From Clostridiaceae bacterium (lineage in GTDB: Bacteria; Bacillota; Clostridia; DSM-8532), in the NCBI GenBank assembly GCA_012842645.1, contig DUSJ01000237.1:1-14749 (forward strand): 14,749 nucleotides of DNA. Reading direction: 5' to 3'. The position numbers were made by a program, and so were the translations under genes. Numbering within the stretch: the stretch's first letter is position 1; the number at the start of each line of letters is the position of its first letter. This document shows, piece after piece, positions 1 through 7,210 of the stretch. Below the pieces are notes generated by a model that made no database searches, was not told the DNA's origin, and saw only the letters and a list, made by a program, of their open reading frames with translations.

Positions 1-1100
1 AATCCTCCGCAATCCGGGTCACCCTCCAGCGCTTTGGTCAGGAACGTATGATAAATCTTTGCCTTGCTTGCCTCGAAGCCCAGGGCCCTGACCGCCTCGC
101 TGAACAGGCTGAACCAGGCATCATAATCCGAAGTGCAGTTGTTGGAATGCACCATAGCCACAAGTTTTCCTGTAGGTGTCGTTACCAGGTCTATCTCGGG
201 ATATGCTTTGGATAGTTCCTTTTCGAGGACGATCATGGCGAAGACAGATGTGCCTGCCGATACATTGCCGGTACGTTCTGCAATGCAGTTAGTAGCAACC
301 ATGCCGGTACCCGCGTCGCCTTCAGGCGGGCAAAAAGGTATTCCAGGCTGCAGGTGGCCGGTAATATCAAGACGTCTTGCGCCTTCTTCCGTAAGCTCGC
401 CTGCGCATTCGCCAGCCTCAAGAACGTCGGGCAGTATGTCTTCCAGTTTCCATGAGATATTCTCCCCGCGGAGTATTTCATTGAACTGTTCCAGCATTTT
501 TTTGTTATACCACTTCGTGTTTATATCAATGGGGAACACACCTGATGCGTCGTCAATGCCCAGCACTTTCCTTCCCGTCAGCATCCAGTGTACATAACCC
601 GCCAAAGTCGTCATGAAGCTGATTTCCGGCACATGCTCCTCCTTGTTGAGTATGGCCTGGTAAAGATGCGCTATGCTCCACCTTTGGGGTATGGGATAGT
701 TAAACAGTTTGGTCAGCGCTTCAGAGGCCTGGCCCGTTATGTTGTTGCGCCATGTCCTAAACGGAGTCAGAAGCCTGCCGTCCTTGTCAAAAACCATATA
801 TCCGTGCATCATGGCGCTTATGCCGATGCTCTTTGTGGTTCGGATAAATGTTCCGTACCGTTTTTCAGCATCTTCGGCCATTTTCTTGTAACTGTCCTGA
901 ACGCCATTCCAGATATCCTCAAGGCTGTAGGTCCAGATGCCGTTTACAGAGTCATTCTCCCAGTCATGGCTTCCGGATGCCAGGATCTCATGCCCGGGAC
1001 CGATCAGGACCGTTTTGATCCTGGTAGAACCCAATTCGATGCCGACAGCAGTATTTCCGGCATCGATCAGATCCCTGATGTTTTTTGAATCCATGCTCAT
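1..1100 (-). CDS. FGGY-family carbohydrate kinase, probable L-ribulokinase of the AraK type (partial, C-terminus outside window)
   Basis: The minus-strand reading frame is open from an ATG at 1100 to the left edge, giving about 366 residues of a family usually near 500-550. The N-terminus carries the phosphate-1 motif of the FGGY/actin-like fold ([10 protein letters not shown], residues 20-29), followed by a sugar-binding region (MMHGYMVFD, then TPFRTWRN). The second domain begins at PPEGDAGTG with a conserved NVSAGTSVF stretch. The start at 1100 is chosen because AAGGAG lies 8 nt upstream; an in-frame ATG at 1094 is the alternative. The gene follows araR by 21 nt and is surely co-transcribed. 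Known family context: in Clostridium acetobutylicum a kinase of this kind replaces AraB as ribulokinase and is controlled by AraR. The ribulokinase call rests on that context plus general similarity; xylulokinase or another pentulose kinase is possible. Confidence 0.85.
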   Translation of the reverse strand, partial: MSMDSKNIRDLIDAGNTAVGIELGSTRIKTVLIGPGHEILASGSHDWENDSVNGIWTYSLEDIWNGVQDSYKKMAEDAEKRYGTFIRTTKSIGISAMMHGYMVFDKDGRLLTPFRTWRNNITGQASEALTKLFNYPIPQRWSIAHLYQAILNKEEHVPEISFMTTLAGYVHWMLTGRKVLGIDDASGVFPIDINTKWYNKKMLEQFNEILRGENISWKLEDILPDVLEAGECAGELTEEGARRLDITGHLQPGIPFCPPEGDAGTGMVATNCIAERTGNVSAGTSVFAMIVLEKELSKAYPEIDLVTTPTGKLVAMVHSNNCTSDYDAWFSLFSEAVRALGFEASKAKIYHTFLTKALEGDPDCGG

Positions 1101-1121
1101 ACTCCCCTCTCCTTCGCAATG

Positions 1122-2213
1122 TTATCTTTTCATGCATGATCCCTTTACCACGAGCTTAGGGATCAGGATTTCATGTACAGGTTTTTTGAGATAATCATCA
1201 TCCTTAAGCATCTGAAGCAGTATTTGGGCAGCAAGTGCCCCTAACTTCTCCTTGGGATGGGCGACAGTAGTCAGTTCAACAGGGCTGTTTTCAGACAAAA
1301 ACGAATCATCGAACCCGGTGACCGATATATCATGCGGAACCCTGATCCCAAGGTCGTAAAGCTGCTTTAGTATTCGAACGGCTACCTGGTCGTTATAACA
1401 GGCTATGGCATCTATTTCACGTCCTGTTTCGATCATGTGCCTTACAGCCTGGGATGGTTTCGTTTCCCTGTCTTCGGTATGGAACCATATGACATTGTCC
1501 GGGTCGTAAGCCAGTCCGGCATCGTTCAGCGCCTTGGCATAGCCTTTATGCCTGTTGATGCCCTGGATGTCGTCCGCTTTGAATATCCCGACTATCTTCC
1601 TGTGACCAAGGCCGGCCAGGTATCCCACGGCGTCATACATGCCTTTTGCGTCGTCAAGCAGTATATAAGACTTGTTCTCCAGCTGCTGGTAATATCCGTG
1701 TATGAAAATGTATGGTATGCGATGGCTGTCAAGGGCCTGATAATACCTGATGTTGTTGGAATACAGCACGCTTTTTGTAGGTTCAACGATAAGACCTTCA
1801 ATGTTTTTCGTAAGGATGTCCTTCAGGCAGACAGCTTCCATTCCTGTATCGTTGCCGGTGTTTTTGAGTATGATGCTGTAACCGTTTTCTGAAAGGACCC
1901 TGTCTATGCCCTGGATGATTCTTGGAAAAATATACTCTGAAATGTAGGTGGTGATTACTCCGATGTTTCCGGACCTGGCTCTTCCAGGTCTCCTGTCAAC
2001 GCAATACGTTCCCTGTCCATGTCTTGCGGCAAGATAGCCTTCGCTGACAAGCACGGAAATTGCCTTTCTGACGGTATGCCGGCTCATCGAGAACTTTTCG
2101 GCCAGTTCATTCTCAGAAGGTATCTTCTCACCGGGCCTGATACTTCCCATCAGTATTTCTTCCCTGAGGAAATCTGCGAGTGCATTGTACTTCGTTTGAT
2201 TCTGGCTGTCCAA
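1122..2213 (-). CDS. araR: AraR-type transcriptional repressor (GntR DNA-binding domain, LacI-like sugar-binding domain)
   Basis: A 363-residue regulator, close to the 362 residues of Bacillus subtilis AraR. Residues 7-75 form a GntR winged helix-turn-helix (KIPSENELAEKF, recognition helix around SRHTVRKAISVL, wing GQGTY). From about residue 84 the protein is a LacI/GalR-like periplasmic-binding-protein fold (NIGVITTYISEYIFPRIIQG, later SVTGFDDSFLSE) expected to bind a sugar. The start is a TTG preceded by GGAGG at 7 nt. A longer in-frame extension to 2306 would begin inside the upstream terminator hairpin and span the promoter and operator, so it is rejected. This two-domain architecture, the length, the operator over its own start site and the co-transcribed FGGY kinase all point to AraR with L-arabinose as effector. 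A different pentose-responsive relative is the main alternative. Confidence 0.86.
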   Translation of the reverse strand: MDSQNQTKYNALADFLREEILMGSIRPGEKIPSENELAEKFSMSRHTVRKAISVLVSEGYLAARHGQGTYCVDRRPGRARSGNIGVITTYISEYIFPRIIQGIDRVLSENGYSIILKNTGNDTGMEAVCLKDILTKNIEGLIVEPTKSVLYSNNIRYYQALDSHRIPYIFIHGYYQQLENKSYILLDDAKGMYDAVGYLAGLGHRKIVGIFKADDIQGINRHKGYAKALNDAGLAYDPDNVIWFHTEDRETKPSQAVRHMIETGREIDAIACYNDQVAVRILKQLYDLGIRVPHDISVTGFDDSFLSENSPVELTTVAHPKEKLGALAAQILLQMLKDDDYLKKPVHEILIPKLVVKGSCMKR

Positions 2214-2227
2214 TGTATTTCCTCCAT

Positions 2228-2243
2228 ACTTGTATGCACAACT
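2228..2243. promoter_or_regulatory. Probable AraR operator (autoregulatory)
   Basis: The imperfect palindrome ACTTGTATGCACAACT has TTGT and ACAA arms around a 4-bp centre, matching the general form of AraR operators (TTGTNNNNACAA within a 16-bp site). It lies just downstream of the araR -10 box and covers roughly +1 to +16, a position where a bound repressor would block its own promoter. Assignment to AraR is inference from motif form and position. Confidence 0.72.
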
Positions 2244-2250
2244 TAAATAT

Positions 2251-2279
2251 ATTATACAATTACCCTTGATAATAAGCAA
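2251..2279 (-). promoter_or_regulatory. Sigma-A promoter of the araR-kinase operon
   Basis: On the minus strand, TTGCTT (2279-2274) and a perfect TATAAT (2256-2251) are separated by exactly 17 nt. The expected transcription start is near 2244, which places the TTGT/ACAA operator directly on it and leaves a leader of about 30 nt containing GGAGG. Confidence 0.8.
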
Positions 2280-2286
2280 TATCAAT

Positions 2287-2335
2287 AAAAAAAGACCGGA
2301 CAACATGAGGGAATCACCCTGTCATGTTTCCGGTC
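2287..2335 (-). terminator. Rho-independent terminator of the HAD phosphatase gene
   Basis: The arms GACCGGA (2294-2300) and TCCGGTC (2329-2335) pair, and the stem continues with AACATGA/TCATGTT and GGG/CCC through small bulges. On the minus strand the stem is followed by seven T (2293-2287). It sits 26 nt after the HAD stop and ends 7 nt before the araR -35 box, so it insulates the two transcripts. The + strand side has no T-run, so termination is one-directional. Confidence 0.85.
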
Positions 2336-2360
2336 CTTATAATATCATTTCTATTCTTTG

Positions 2361-2978
2361 TTATACGAAATCCGGGTCGTTTTCCAGTTTCCTGATGATT
2401 TCTTTAATGCTGTCCAGCCTGTCGTTGGAAAACCGTATGCCGCGTATGCCTTCCTTCACGGCGCCGGCCACGTTTATTTCCATGTCGTCAAAAAAAACTA
2501 TTTTATCCGGTTCGTTTCCTATATGCGCGCAAGCCTTCGCGTATATCTCCGGCTCGGGCTTATGGCAGCCCATTTCATAGGATAGAAACTGCTTGTCAAA
2601 CAATGCAAAAACGTCGGGTATCCTTCTTTCAGCCGCTGTTTTGTGGAAATCTGCAAGATTGCTGAGGAGATAGACTTTGCGTCCCTTTCTCTTTATCATG
2701 CGGAGCAGTTCAATCCCCGGAGCATTGGGTGTGAAGTGCTCTGCATAGATATCTGTCAGGGCATCGAAAGACAATCCCGGCATTGCCTTCGTCACGTACT
2801 TTTCATAGTATTCCTTTGTGCTCATCCTCCCGGTTTCAATGGGATAAAGATATTCAAAGGAAAGCAGTTTCCTTATCATTTCATAATCGCCTTTTGAGGC
2901 TTCATAAAGCCTGTCGGCCAGTTCTTTCCCGTTATAGTTGACTAATACTCCTCCAAGGTCAAACACGTAGCTGTACAA
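2361..2978 (-). CDS. HAD superfamily hydrolase, YihX-like (subfamily IA), probable sugar-phosphate or related phosphatase
   Basis: A 205-residue protein, the usual size for this family. HAD motif I is FDLGGVLV with nucleophile Asp7. Motif II is Ser106 in LLSNL, motif III is Lys140 in HKPEPEIY, and motif IV is the Asp pair 164-165 in VFFDD. The second acidic residue of motif I, usual in classical HAD phosphatases, is Gly9 here; the YihX group likewise has DLGNV and still dephosphorylates glucose-1-phosphate. The helical cap lies between residues 15 and 85. The start is TTG, with AGGAGG 8 nt upstream; no earlier start is plausible. The gene stands alone between two terminators and no convincing promoter was found in 2979-3117. 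Its nearness to pentose genes fits sugar-phosphate metabolism, but the substrate cannot be read from the sequence. Confidence 0.87.
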   Translation of the reverse strand: MYSYVFDLGGVLVNYNGKELADRLYEASKGDYEMIRKLLSFEYLYPIETGRMSTKEYYEKYVTKAMPGLSFDALTDIYAEHFTPNAPGIELLRMIKRKGRKVYLLSNLADFHKTAAERRIPDVFALFDKQFLSYEMGCHKPEPEIYAKACAHIGNEPDKIVFFDDMEINVAGAVKEGIRGIRFSNDRLDSIKEIIRKLENDPDFV

Positions 2979-3117
2979 TGTATCTTCCTCCTGTCGAAAT
3001 TGATTATCAAATTTTTGTCCATTTTAAGTCCGCCCTGTTTTGCAGATACGCGATTATTTTAAACTCTTTCTCGGAAAAATGCCATATAAAATTGCGCCTT
3101 GTCATATCCATGACGGA

Positions 3118-3157
3118 TTAAAAATGGAAAGAGGTTCAGCAATCCGAACCTCTTTCC
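3118..3157 (-). terminator. Rho-independent terminator of the transporter operon
   Basis: A perfect 12-bp stem (GGAAAGAGGTTC at 3126-3137, GAACCTCTTTCC at 3146-3157) with an 8-nt loop. On the minus strand it is followed by A then TTTTT. It lies 44 nt after the stop of the last gene of the operon and marks its end. Confidence 0.88.
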
Positions 3158-3201
3158 CATATTTATGAAATAACCTTTTTATCTGATCCTGCGCAGTTAT
3201 C

Positions 3202-4656
3202 TCATGGCTCACGTGTAAGCATTTCGTTTATCTGCGCGAACTCCGACGCATTGATCTCAACATTTTCGCCAGTAACATTGGTTACAGTGTTATTACGGCC
3301 TCTTGCGATGAGATCCGAAACGATATACGAGGCACTGCCGTCGTCGCCTCTTCCCGTATTGATGGTAAGATCGACAAACCTGATGTCCTTAAGCTGTGTC
3401 CTGTTAGCCTCAACGGCCAGGGCCCCGATAGTTACAGAAATACCCGGGTTGGTATTCACATTAATGCTCATGTTTTCTAACGTCAGGTTCTCAATGTATG
3501 CGCCGTCCATAGACAGGAACAATCCTGCGGACTTCCTGGAATCAGTATCAATCTTCCTGCTGCTGACGTTTATAGTAATGTTCTTAAGGCTATACCCGTT
3601 GCCATATATCTTCCCCTTGAAGTTTTCGGTCATTTCAAGGGTTATGCCCTTGAAGTCGATATCCCTGGTCAGAATATATCCGTCAACAGGATTCCCGTAC
3701 CTATCCGTTCCCAGGAAACCATATTTGCCGTTGTTCTTCAAATCTTCCGCGCTGGCTATACGTGCATAATTGCCCTTTATATATTTCAGGTAAACGTGCG
3801 TGTTTTCGGTATTCTTGATATACTCATTTATAGCTTCTTCATATATCTGATCCTTGCGCGCCCTGATCTTTGCCCTGTCCTCTTCGCGGTCTGTCGTTAT
3901 CTCATACCCAAGCTTGTTTATGAACAAATCGGGATTGGAGAACTCGGGTTCTTCTTCACCGCCCTCGGGCTCCACATACTCGATCTTCCTGAAAAACTGC
4001 GGGAATTCTTCGTACAGTTGGGCATATACCTCTTCGTTGGATGGTATCAGGGACCTGTGCTTATACTGGGCAAACTCGTACGGTATAGTGCAGGCGCTGT
4101 CAGCAAAGTATCCTAAGAACGTGTGTCCTGCCTTGGAAATAAGCGTCAGGGCAGCTCCCGACAATTCCTGGACAGGAGAAGACTCGGTTATGTTCTTCGA
4201 AAACATGATATCTCCAGTATCTGCATCAATGTATTCGACCTTTCCCTGGGGGATCCATCTGGCGTACAGTGTCATATCGCCCTGAACCCTGTCTTCGTCA
4301 AAATCCCACCTGTCTTCTGCCTTAAACGAATACCCGACAACATTGCCGCTGCTGTCAAGGATATCTTCCTTGGCAGTGTACCAGCCGGCCAGGATGTACC
4401 CGTCCTTAACCGGTTCGACCATCATGTTCGCTGTCCCTGATGGTTTGAACAGGTATGAATTCTTCATATAGTAAGTCTCACGGACTTCGCGTGTATTGAT
4501 TACTCCGCCCAGCGCGTCATATATAACTACACAGTCATAGCCCCAGTTGCCTGGGTTGATGGCGTTGTCCCTGATGGAGCATGCGCTCAGCAACAGAGCC
4601 ACCGTGGCTATAACTATGAGTTTCAATCTATGACGAAGGCTTTTTGATTTTATCAT
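3202..4656 (-). CDS. Lipoprotein with InlB/Flg_new-type repeats and a GLUG-like beta-helix region; function unknown
   Basis: A 484-residue secreted lipoprotein. The positively charged N-terminus (RHRLK) and hydrophobic segment end in lipobox LSAC with Cys26. Residues 40-135 and 136-200 look like two Listeria-Bacteroides (InlB B-type) repeats, with signatures GYILAGWYT, TLYARW and GHTFLGYFAD. Residues 225-240 form an acidic linker (EGGEEEPEF), then a charged helical stretch to about 285. From 298 the protein resembles GLUG/right-handed beta-helix proteins (YILTRDIDFKGI, GKIYGNGYSLKNITI, then YIENLTLENMSINV). The start ATG has AGGAGG about 12 nt upstream, slightly far. It is the last gene of the transporter operon, 30 nt after the small membrane protein gene and before the terminator. 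A role as extracellular accessory factor of the transporter or as cell-wall binding protein is inference; no enzymatic motif is visible. Confidence 0.8.
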   Translation of the reverse strand: MIKSKSLRHRLKLIVIATVALLLSACSIRDNAINPGNWGYDCVVIYDALGGVINTREVRETYYMKNSYLFKPSGTANMMVEPVKDGYILAGWYTAKEDILDSSGNVVGYSFKAEDRWDFDEDRVQGDMTLYARWIPQGKVEYIDADTGDIMFSKNITESSPVQELSGAALTLISKAGHTFLGYFADSACTIPYEFAQYKHRSLIPSNEEVYAQLYEEFPQFFRKIEYVEPEGGEEEPEFSNPDLFINKLGYEITTDREEDRAKIRARKDQIYEEAINEYIKNTENTHVYLKYIKGNYARIASAEDLKNNGKYGFLGTDRYGNPVDGYILTRDIDFKGITLEMTENFKGKIYGNGYSLKNITINVSSRKIDTDSRKSAGLFLSMDGAYIENLTLENMSINVNTNPGISVTIGALAVEANRTQLKDIRFVDLTINTGRGDDGSASYIVSDLIARGRNNTVTNVTGENVEINASEFAQINEMLTREP

Positions 4657-4686
4657 TTCTGACTTTTCCCTCCTGAAGGCAATAAC

Positions 4687-4995
4687 TTAATACTTAAACC
4701 AAACCTTGATGCAGAAAAGTATAAAAAGTGCGAATCCGCCAAACACAATCGCTATGAACAGGAGATGCGACAGTATCACACCCAGTATTACTTCCCTGCG
4801 TTCTTTCCTTGTAAGCTTTACTTGCTCTTTTTCCTCCCCGGTCTTGCCAAACTCATCGAATGCGGTCCGTTTTTGCCTCAGCAACGATCTGAATGGCGAC
4901 TGCGGAACTCCGTCGATGTTCATGTTGGCTATTACCCTTCCGTCATCTATGAAATCATCGGTTTTCTTTTTCTTCCTTGTTTCCGGCTTTCCCAT
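4687..4995 (-). CDS. Small membrane protein of the transporter operon, function unknown
   Basis: A 102-residue protein not recognised as a named family. The N-terminal 66 residues are hydrophilic and strongly basic, with a KKKK cluster and the block DDFIDDGRVIANMNIDG (residues 13-29), which looks like a short linear conserved motif. Residues 61-68 (LTRKERRE) precede a hydrophobic stretch from about 69 to 96 that is one long or possibly two tight membrane segments; the positive charges before it predict a cytoplasmic N-terminus. The ATG at 4995 is preferred because it lies 2 nt after the upstream ATPase stop with AGGA 6 nt before it; an extended frame to 5022 would overlap that gene. Tight coupling to the ATPase gene suggests a job with the transporter or with the lipoprotein that follows, but this is inference. 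Confidence 0.75.
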   Translation of the reverse strand: MGKPETRKKKKTDDFIDDGRVIANMNIDGVPQSPFRSLLRQKRTAFDEFGKTGEEKEQVKLTRKERREVILGVILSHLLFIAIVFGGFALFILFCIKVWFKY

Positions 4996-4997
4996 GA

Positions 4998-5999
4998 TCA
5001 ATCCTGACTGTATAAATGGCATGCAACCATATGCCCTTCTTCGTATTCCTTAAGTTTCGGAACCTCCCGGGAGCATATATCCATACAATGCTGGCACCTT
5101 GTCCTGAATTTGCATCCCGACGGAGGATTGACCGGGCTTGGGATGTCTCCCGACAGGATAATCCTGTTCATTTTAACATCGGGATCGGATATCGGCACGG
5201 CTGACAGCAGCGCTTTAGTATAAGGATGCATGGGGTTATCGAATATACGTTTTTTATCTCCAATCTCCACCATGCTTCCGAGATACATGACCCCGATAGT
5301 GTCAGATATATATTCCACAACAGACAGGTCGTGGGATATAAACAGGTATGTATAGCCATACCTTTCCTGCAGGTCCTTCATCAGGTTGATGATCTGGGCC
5401 TGGATGGACACATCAAGAGCGCTCAGCGGTTCGTCACATATGATAAACTTTGGCTTAAGCGCTACTGCCCTGGCAATGCTTATACGCTGTCTCTGTCCTC
5501 CCGAAAATTCATGGGGATAACGGTAGAAGTACTGGGGCTGCAGGCCGCAGTCACGCATAACCTTGAGGATATGCGACCTGTATTCGGATTTGGGCACTAT
5601 TTTATGCTCTTTTACAGCTTCGCCTATTATCTCTCCTACAGGCATACGCGGCGACAGGCTTGAATACGGGTCCTGGAATATCATCTGCATCTGCGGACGC
5701 ATCTTTCTCAGTTTACTGGGAGGAATCTTTGCCAGGTCCTGCCCGTCGAATATGACCTGACCTCCCGTTATATCATGAAGCCTGAGAATAGAGCGCCCGA
5801 CCGTCGTCTTGCCGCAGCCCGACTCGCCGACAAGTCCCATTGTGGTGCCGCGCTTTATTTTAAATGATACATCATCCACTGCCTTGACATAAGCCCTGCT
5901 CTTGCCTAATGAAAACCTGGACAGAGGGTAATACTTTTTTAAGTTTCTGACTTCCAGAATATAATCATTTTCTTTCTTTATATTTTCCATGGATGCCAA
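4998..5999 (-). CDS. oppF: Oligopeptide/dipeptide-type ABC transporter ATP-binding protein (OppF/DppF-like)
   Basis: A 333-residue ATPase, normal for OppF. Walker A is GESGCGKT (58-65), the Q-loop lies in [13 protein letters not shown], the ABC signature is FSGGQRQR (165-172), Walker B is FIICDE (185-190) followed by SALD, and the switch histidine is in ISHDLSV. The C-terminal oligopeptide-transporter extension has a Cys cluster (296, 302, 305, 309, 327), of the type that binds a 4Fe-4S cluster in some DppD proteins. The start is TTG at 5999: AAAGGAG ends 6 nt before it and lies inside the end of oppD, while the ATG at 5990 is too far from any ribosome site. The gene begins 3 nt after the oppD stop, so translation is probably coupled. 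With OppD it powers uptake through the two permeases. Confidence 0.93.
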   Translation of the reverse strand: MASMENIKKENDYILEVRNLKKYYPLSRFSLGKSRAYVKAVDDVSFKIKRGTTMGLVGESGCGKTTVGRSILRLHDITGGQVIFDGQDLAKIPPSKLRKMRPQMQMIFQDPYSSLSPRMPVGEIIGEAVKEHKIVPKSEYRSHILKVMRDCGLQPQYFYRYPHEFSGGQRQRISIARAVALKPKFIICDEPLSALDVSIQAQIINLMKDLQERYGYTYLFISHDLSVVEYISDTIGVMYLGSMVEIGDKKRIFDNPMHPYTKALLSAVPISDPDVKMNRIILSGDIPSPVNPPSGCKFRTRCQHCMDICSREVPKLKEYEEGHMVACHLYSQD

Positions 6000-6002
6000 T
6001 AT

Positions 6003-7202
6003 CTACTCCTTTGCTAAATCGTTCTTGGGAAAGCTGCTTTCGCCGCACAGGTAACAGGCCGCAAAGTGGGTAGGCGAATACTGTATCATCTTCGGATACT
6101 CACCGTGACAAATATCCATAGCCATATCGCACCTGTTCAGGAAATAGCAGTGGTCAGGCATATTGATCGGGTTCGGGACCTGGCCCTTTATACTGTAAAG
6201 CCTGTTGTCCTTCAGCTTGCCGCTTGGTTTCGATCTCATGAGCCCGATCGTATATGGATGTTTTGGATCATGGAATATCTCCCTGACCGTACCCTTCTCG
6301 ATTATTCTTCCTGCATACATGACCACCACCAGGTCAGCCATTTCAGCAATAACACCCAGGTCATGGGTAATAAGCATTATACTCCCGTTTATCCTTTCCT
6401 TGACCTCTCTTAAGAGTTCAAGTATCTGCGCCTGTATGGTCACATCGAGGGCTGTCGTTGGCTCGTCCGCTATGATCAGCCTCGGGTTGCACAACAGGGC
6501 CATTGCTATCATGACACGCTGGCGCATTCCGCCTGACAGTTCATGGGGATATTTCGTGTATATCTTGTCCGGCATGGGTATGCCGACCGATTTCAGCATC
6601 GCGATGCTTCTTTCCTTCGCAATTTCGGGAGTAGCCCCCTCCTCATGGAGCAGAATCACTTCATCCATCTGCTCGCCGATCCTGAAAACAGGGTTAAGGC
6701 TCGTCATAGGTTCCTGAAATATCATGGAAATCTCTTTGCCGCGAAGCTTCAGCATCCTGTCCTTGGGAACCTTCGGAATATCATAGCACTTACCGTCTCC
6801 GGCCTGGTACCTGATGCTGCCCTCCACGATCTGCCCGGTAGGAGCCTGAACAAGCTGCATCAGGGAAAGGCTCGTAACTGATTTGCCGCATCCGGACTCG
6901 CCGACCATGCCAACAGTTTTCCCTATTGGCACATCAAAAGTCACACCGTTTACCGATTTTACGGTTCCAACGTCAGTAAAGAAGTAAGTATGAAGATTGT
7001 CAAACTCGACTACATTGTTCGGATCCCTCATCTGTGTAAGGTATTCTTCTTCCGGCACGTTTTTCCGGGCCTTCTGCCTCTCATAATACTTGATTATTCT
7101 ATTATTTTCCTTGCTAATACGTCTCTCTTCCCGCAGGGTCAGATACATCGTATTATCTACGCCTTCTATTTTCTTACGCTCGAAAAAATTCTTCAAACCC
7201 AT
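6003..7202 (-). CDS. oppD: Oligopeptide/dipeptide-type ABC transporter ATP-binding protein (OppD/DppD-like) with N-terminal extension
   Basis: A 399-residue ATPase, longer than the usual 320-350. The ABC domain starts at about residue 62 (NNVVEFDNLHTYFF). Walker A is GESGCGKS (101-108), the Q-loop is MIFQEPMTSLNP, the signature is LSGGMRQR (222-229), Walker B is LIIADE (242-247) with TALD, and the switch histidine is His280. The C-terminal domain carries Cys352, 358, 365 and 383, the arrangement linked to a 4Fe-4S cluster in DppD structures. The first ~60 residues are charged and helical (REERRISKENNRIIKYYERQKARK) and are not part of the typical fold. An internal Met19 exists, but AGGTG lies only before Met1, 8 nt after the oppC stop, so the extension appears real. 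It pairs with OppF as the nucleotide-binding heterodimer. Confidence 0.93.
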   Translation of the reverse strand: MGLKNFFERKKIEGVDNTMYLTLREERRISKENNRIIKYYERQKARKNVPEEEYLTQMRDPNNVVEFDNLHTYFFTDVGTVKSVNGVTFDVPIGKTVGMVGESGCGKSVTSLSLMQLVQAPTGQIVEGSIRYQAGDGKCYDIPKVPKDRMLKLRGKEISMIFQEPMTSLNPVFRIGEQMDEVILLHEEGATPEIAKERSIAMLKSVGIPMPDKIYTKYPHELSGGMRQRVMIAMALLCNPRLIIADEPTTALDVTIQAQILELLREVKERINGSIMLITHDLGVIAEMADLVVVMYAGRIIEKGTVREIFHDPKHPYTIGLMRSKPSGKLKDNRLYSIKGQVPNPINMPDHCYFLNRCDMAMDICHGEYPKMIQYSPTHFAACYLCGESSFPKNDLAKE

Positions 7203-7210
7203 GATGTCAC

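Noticed and set aside
133..1194. Plus-strand frames of 60-166 codons
   Set aside because: They lie opposite the FGGY kinase, whose minus-strand frame shows clear family motifs and an upstream ribosome site; the plus frames have no recognisable protein.
2214..2306. N-terminal extension of AraR to an upstream start
   Set aside because: It would translate the promoter, operator and part of the upstream terminator; the TTG at 2213 with GGAGG gives the family's normal length.
2979..3117. Promoter for the HAD gene
   Set aside because: TAAAAT and GATAAT hexamers exist on the minus strand but none has a recognisable -35 box at 16-18 nt, so no promoter is called.
4996..5022. Longer start for the small membrane protein overlapping oppF
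   Set aside because: The ATG at 4995 is directly after the oppF stop and has AGGA at a suitable distance; the extra residues do not look conserved.
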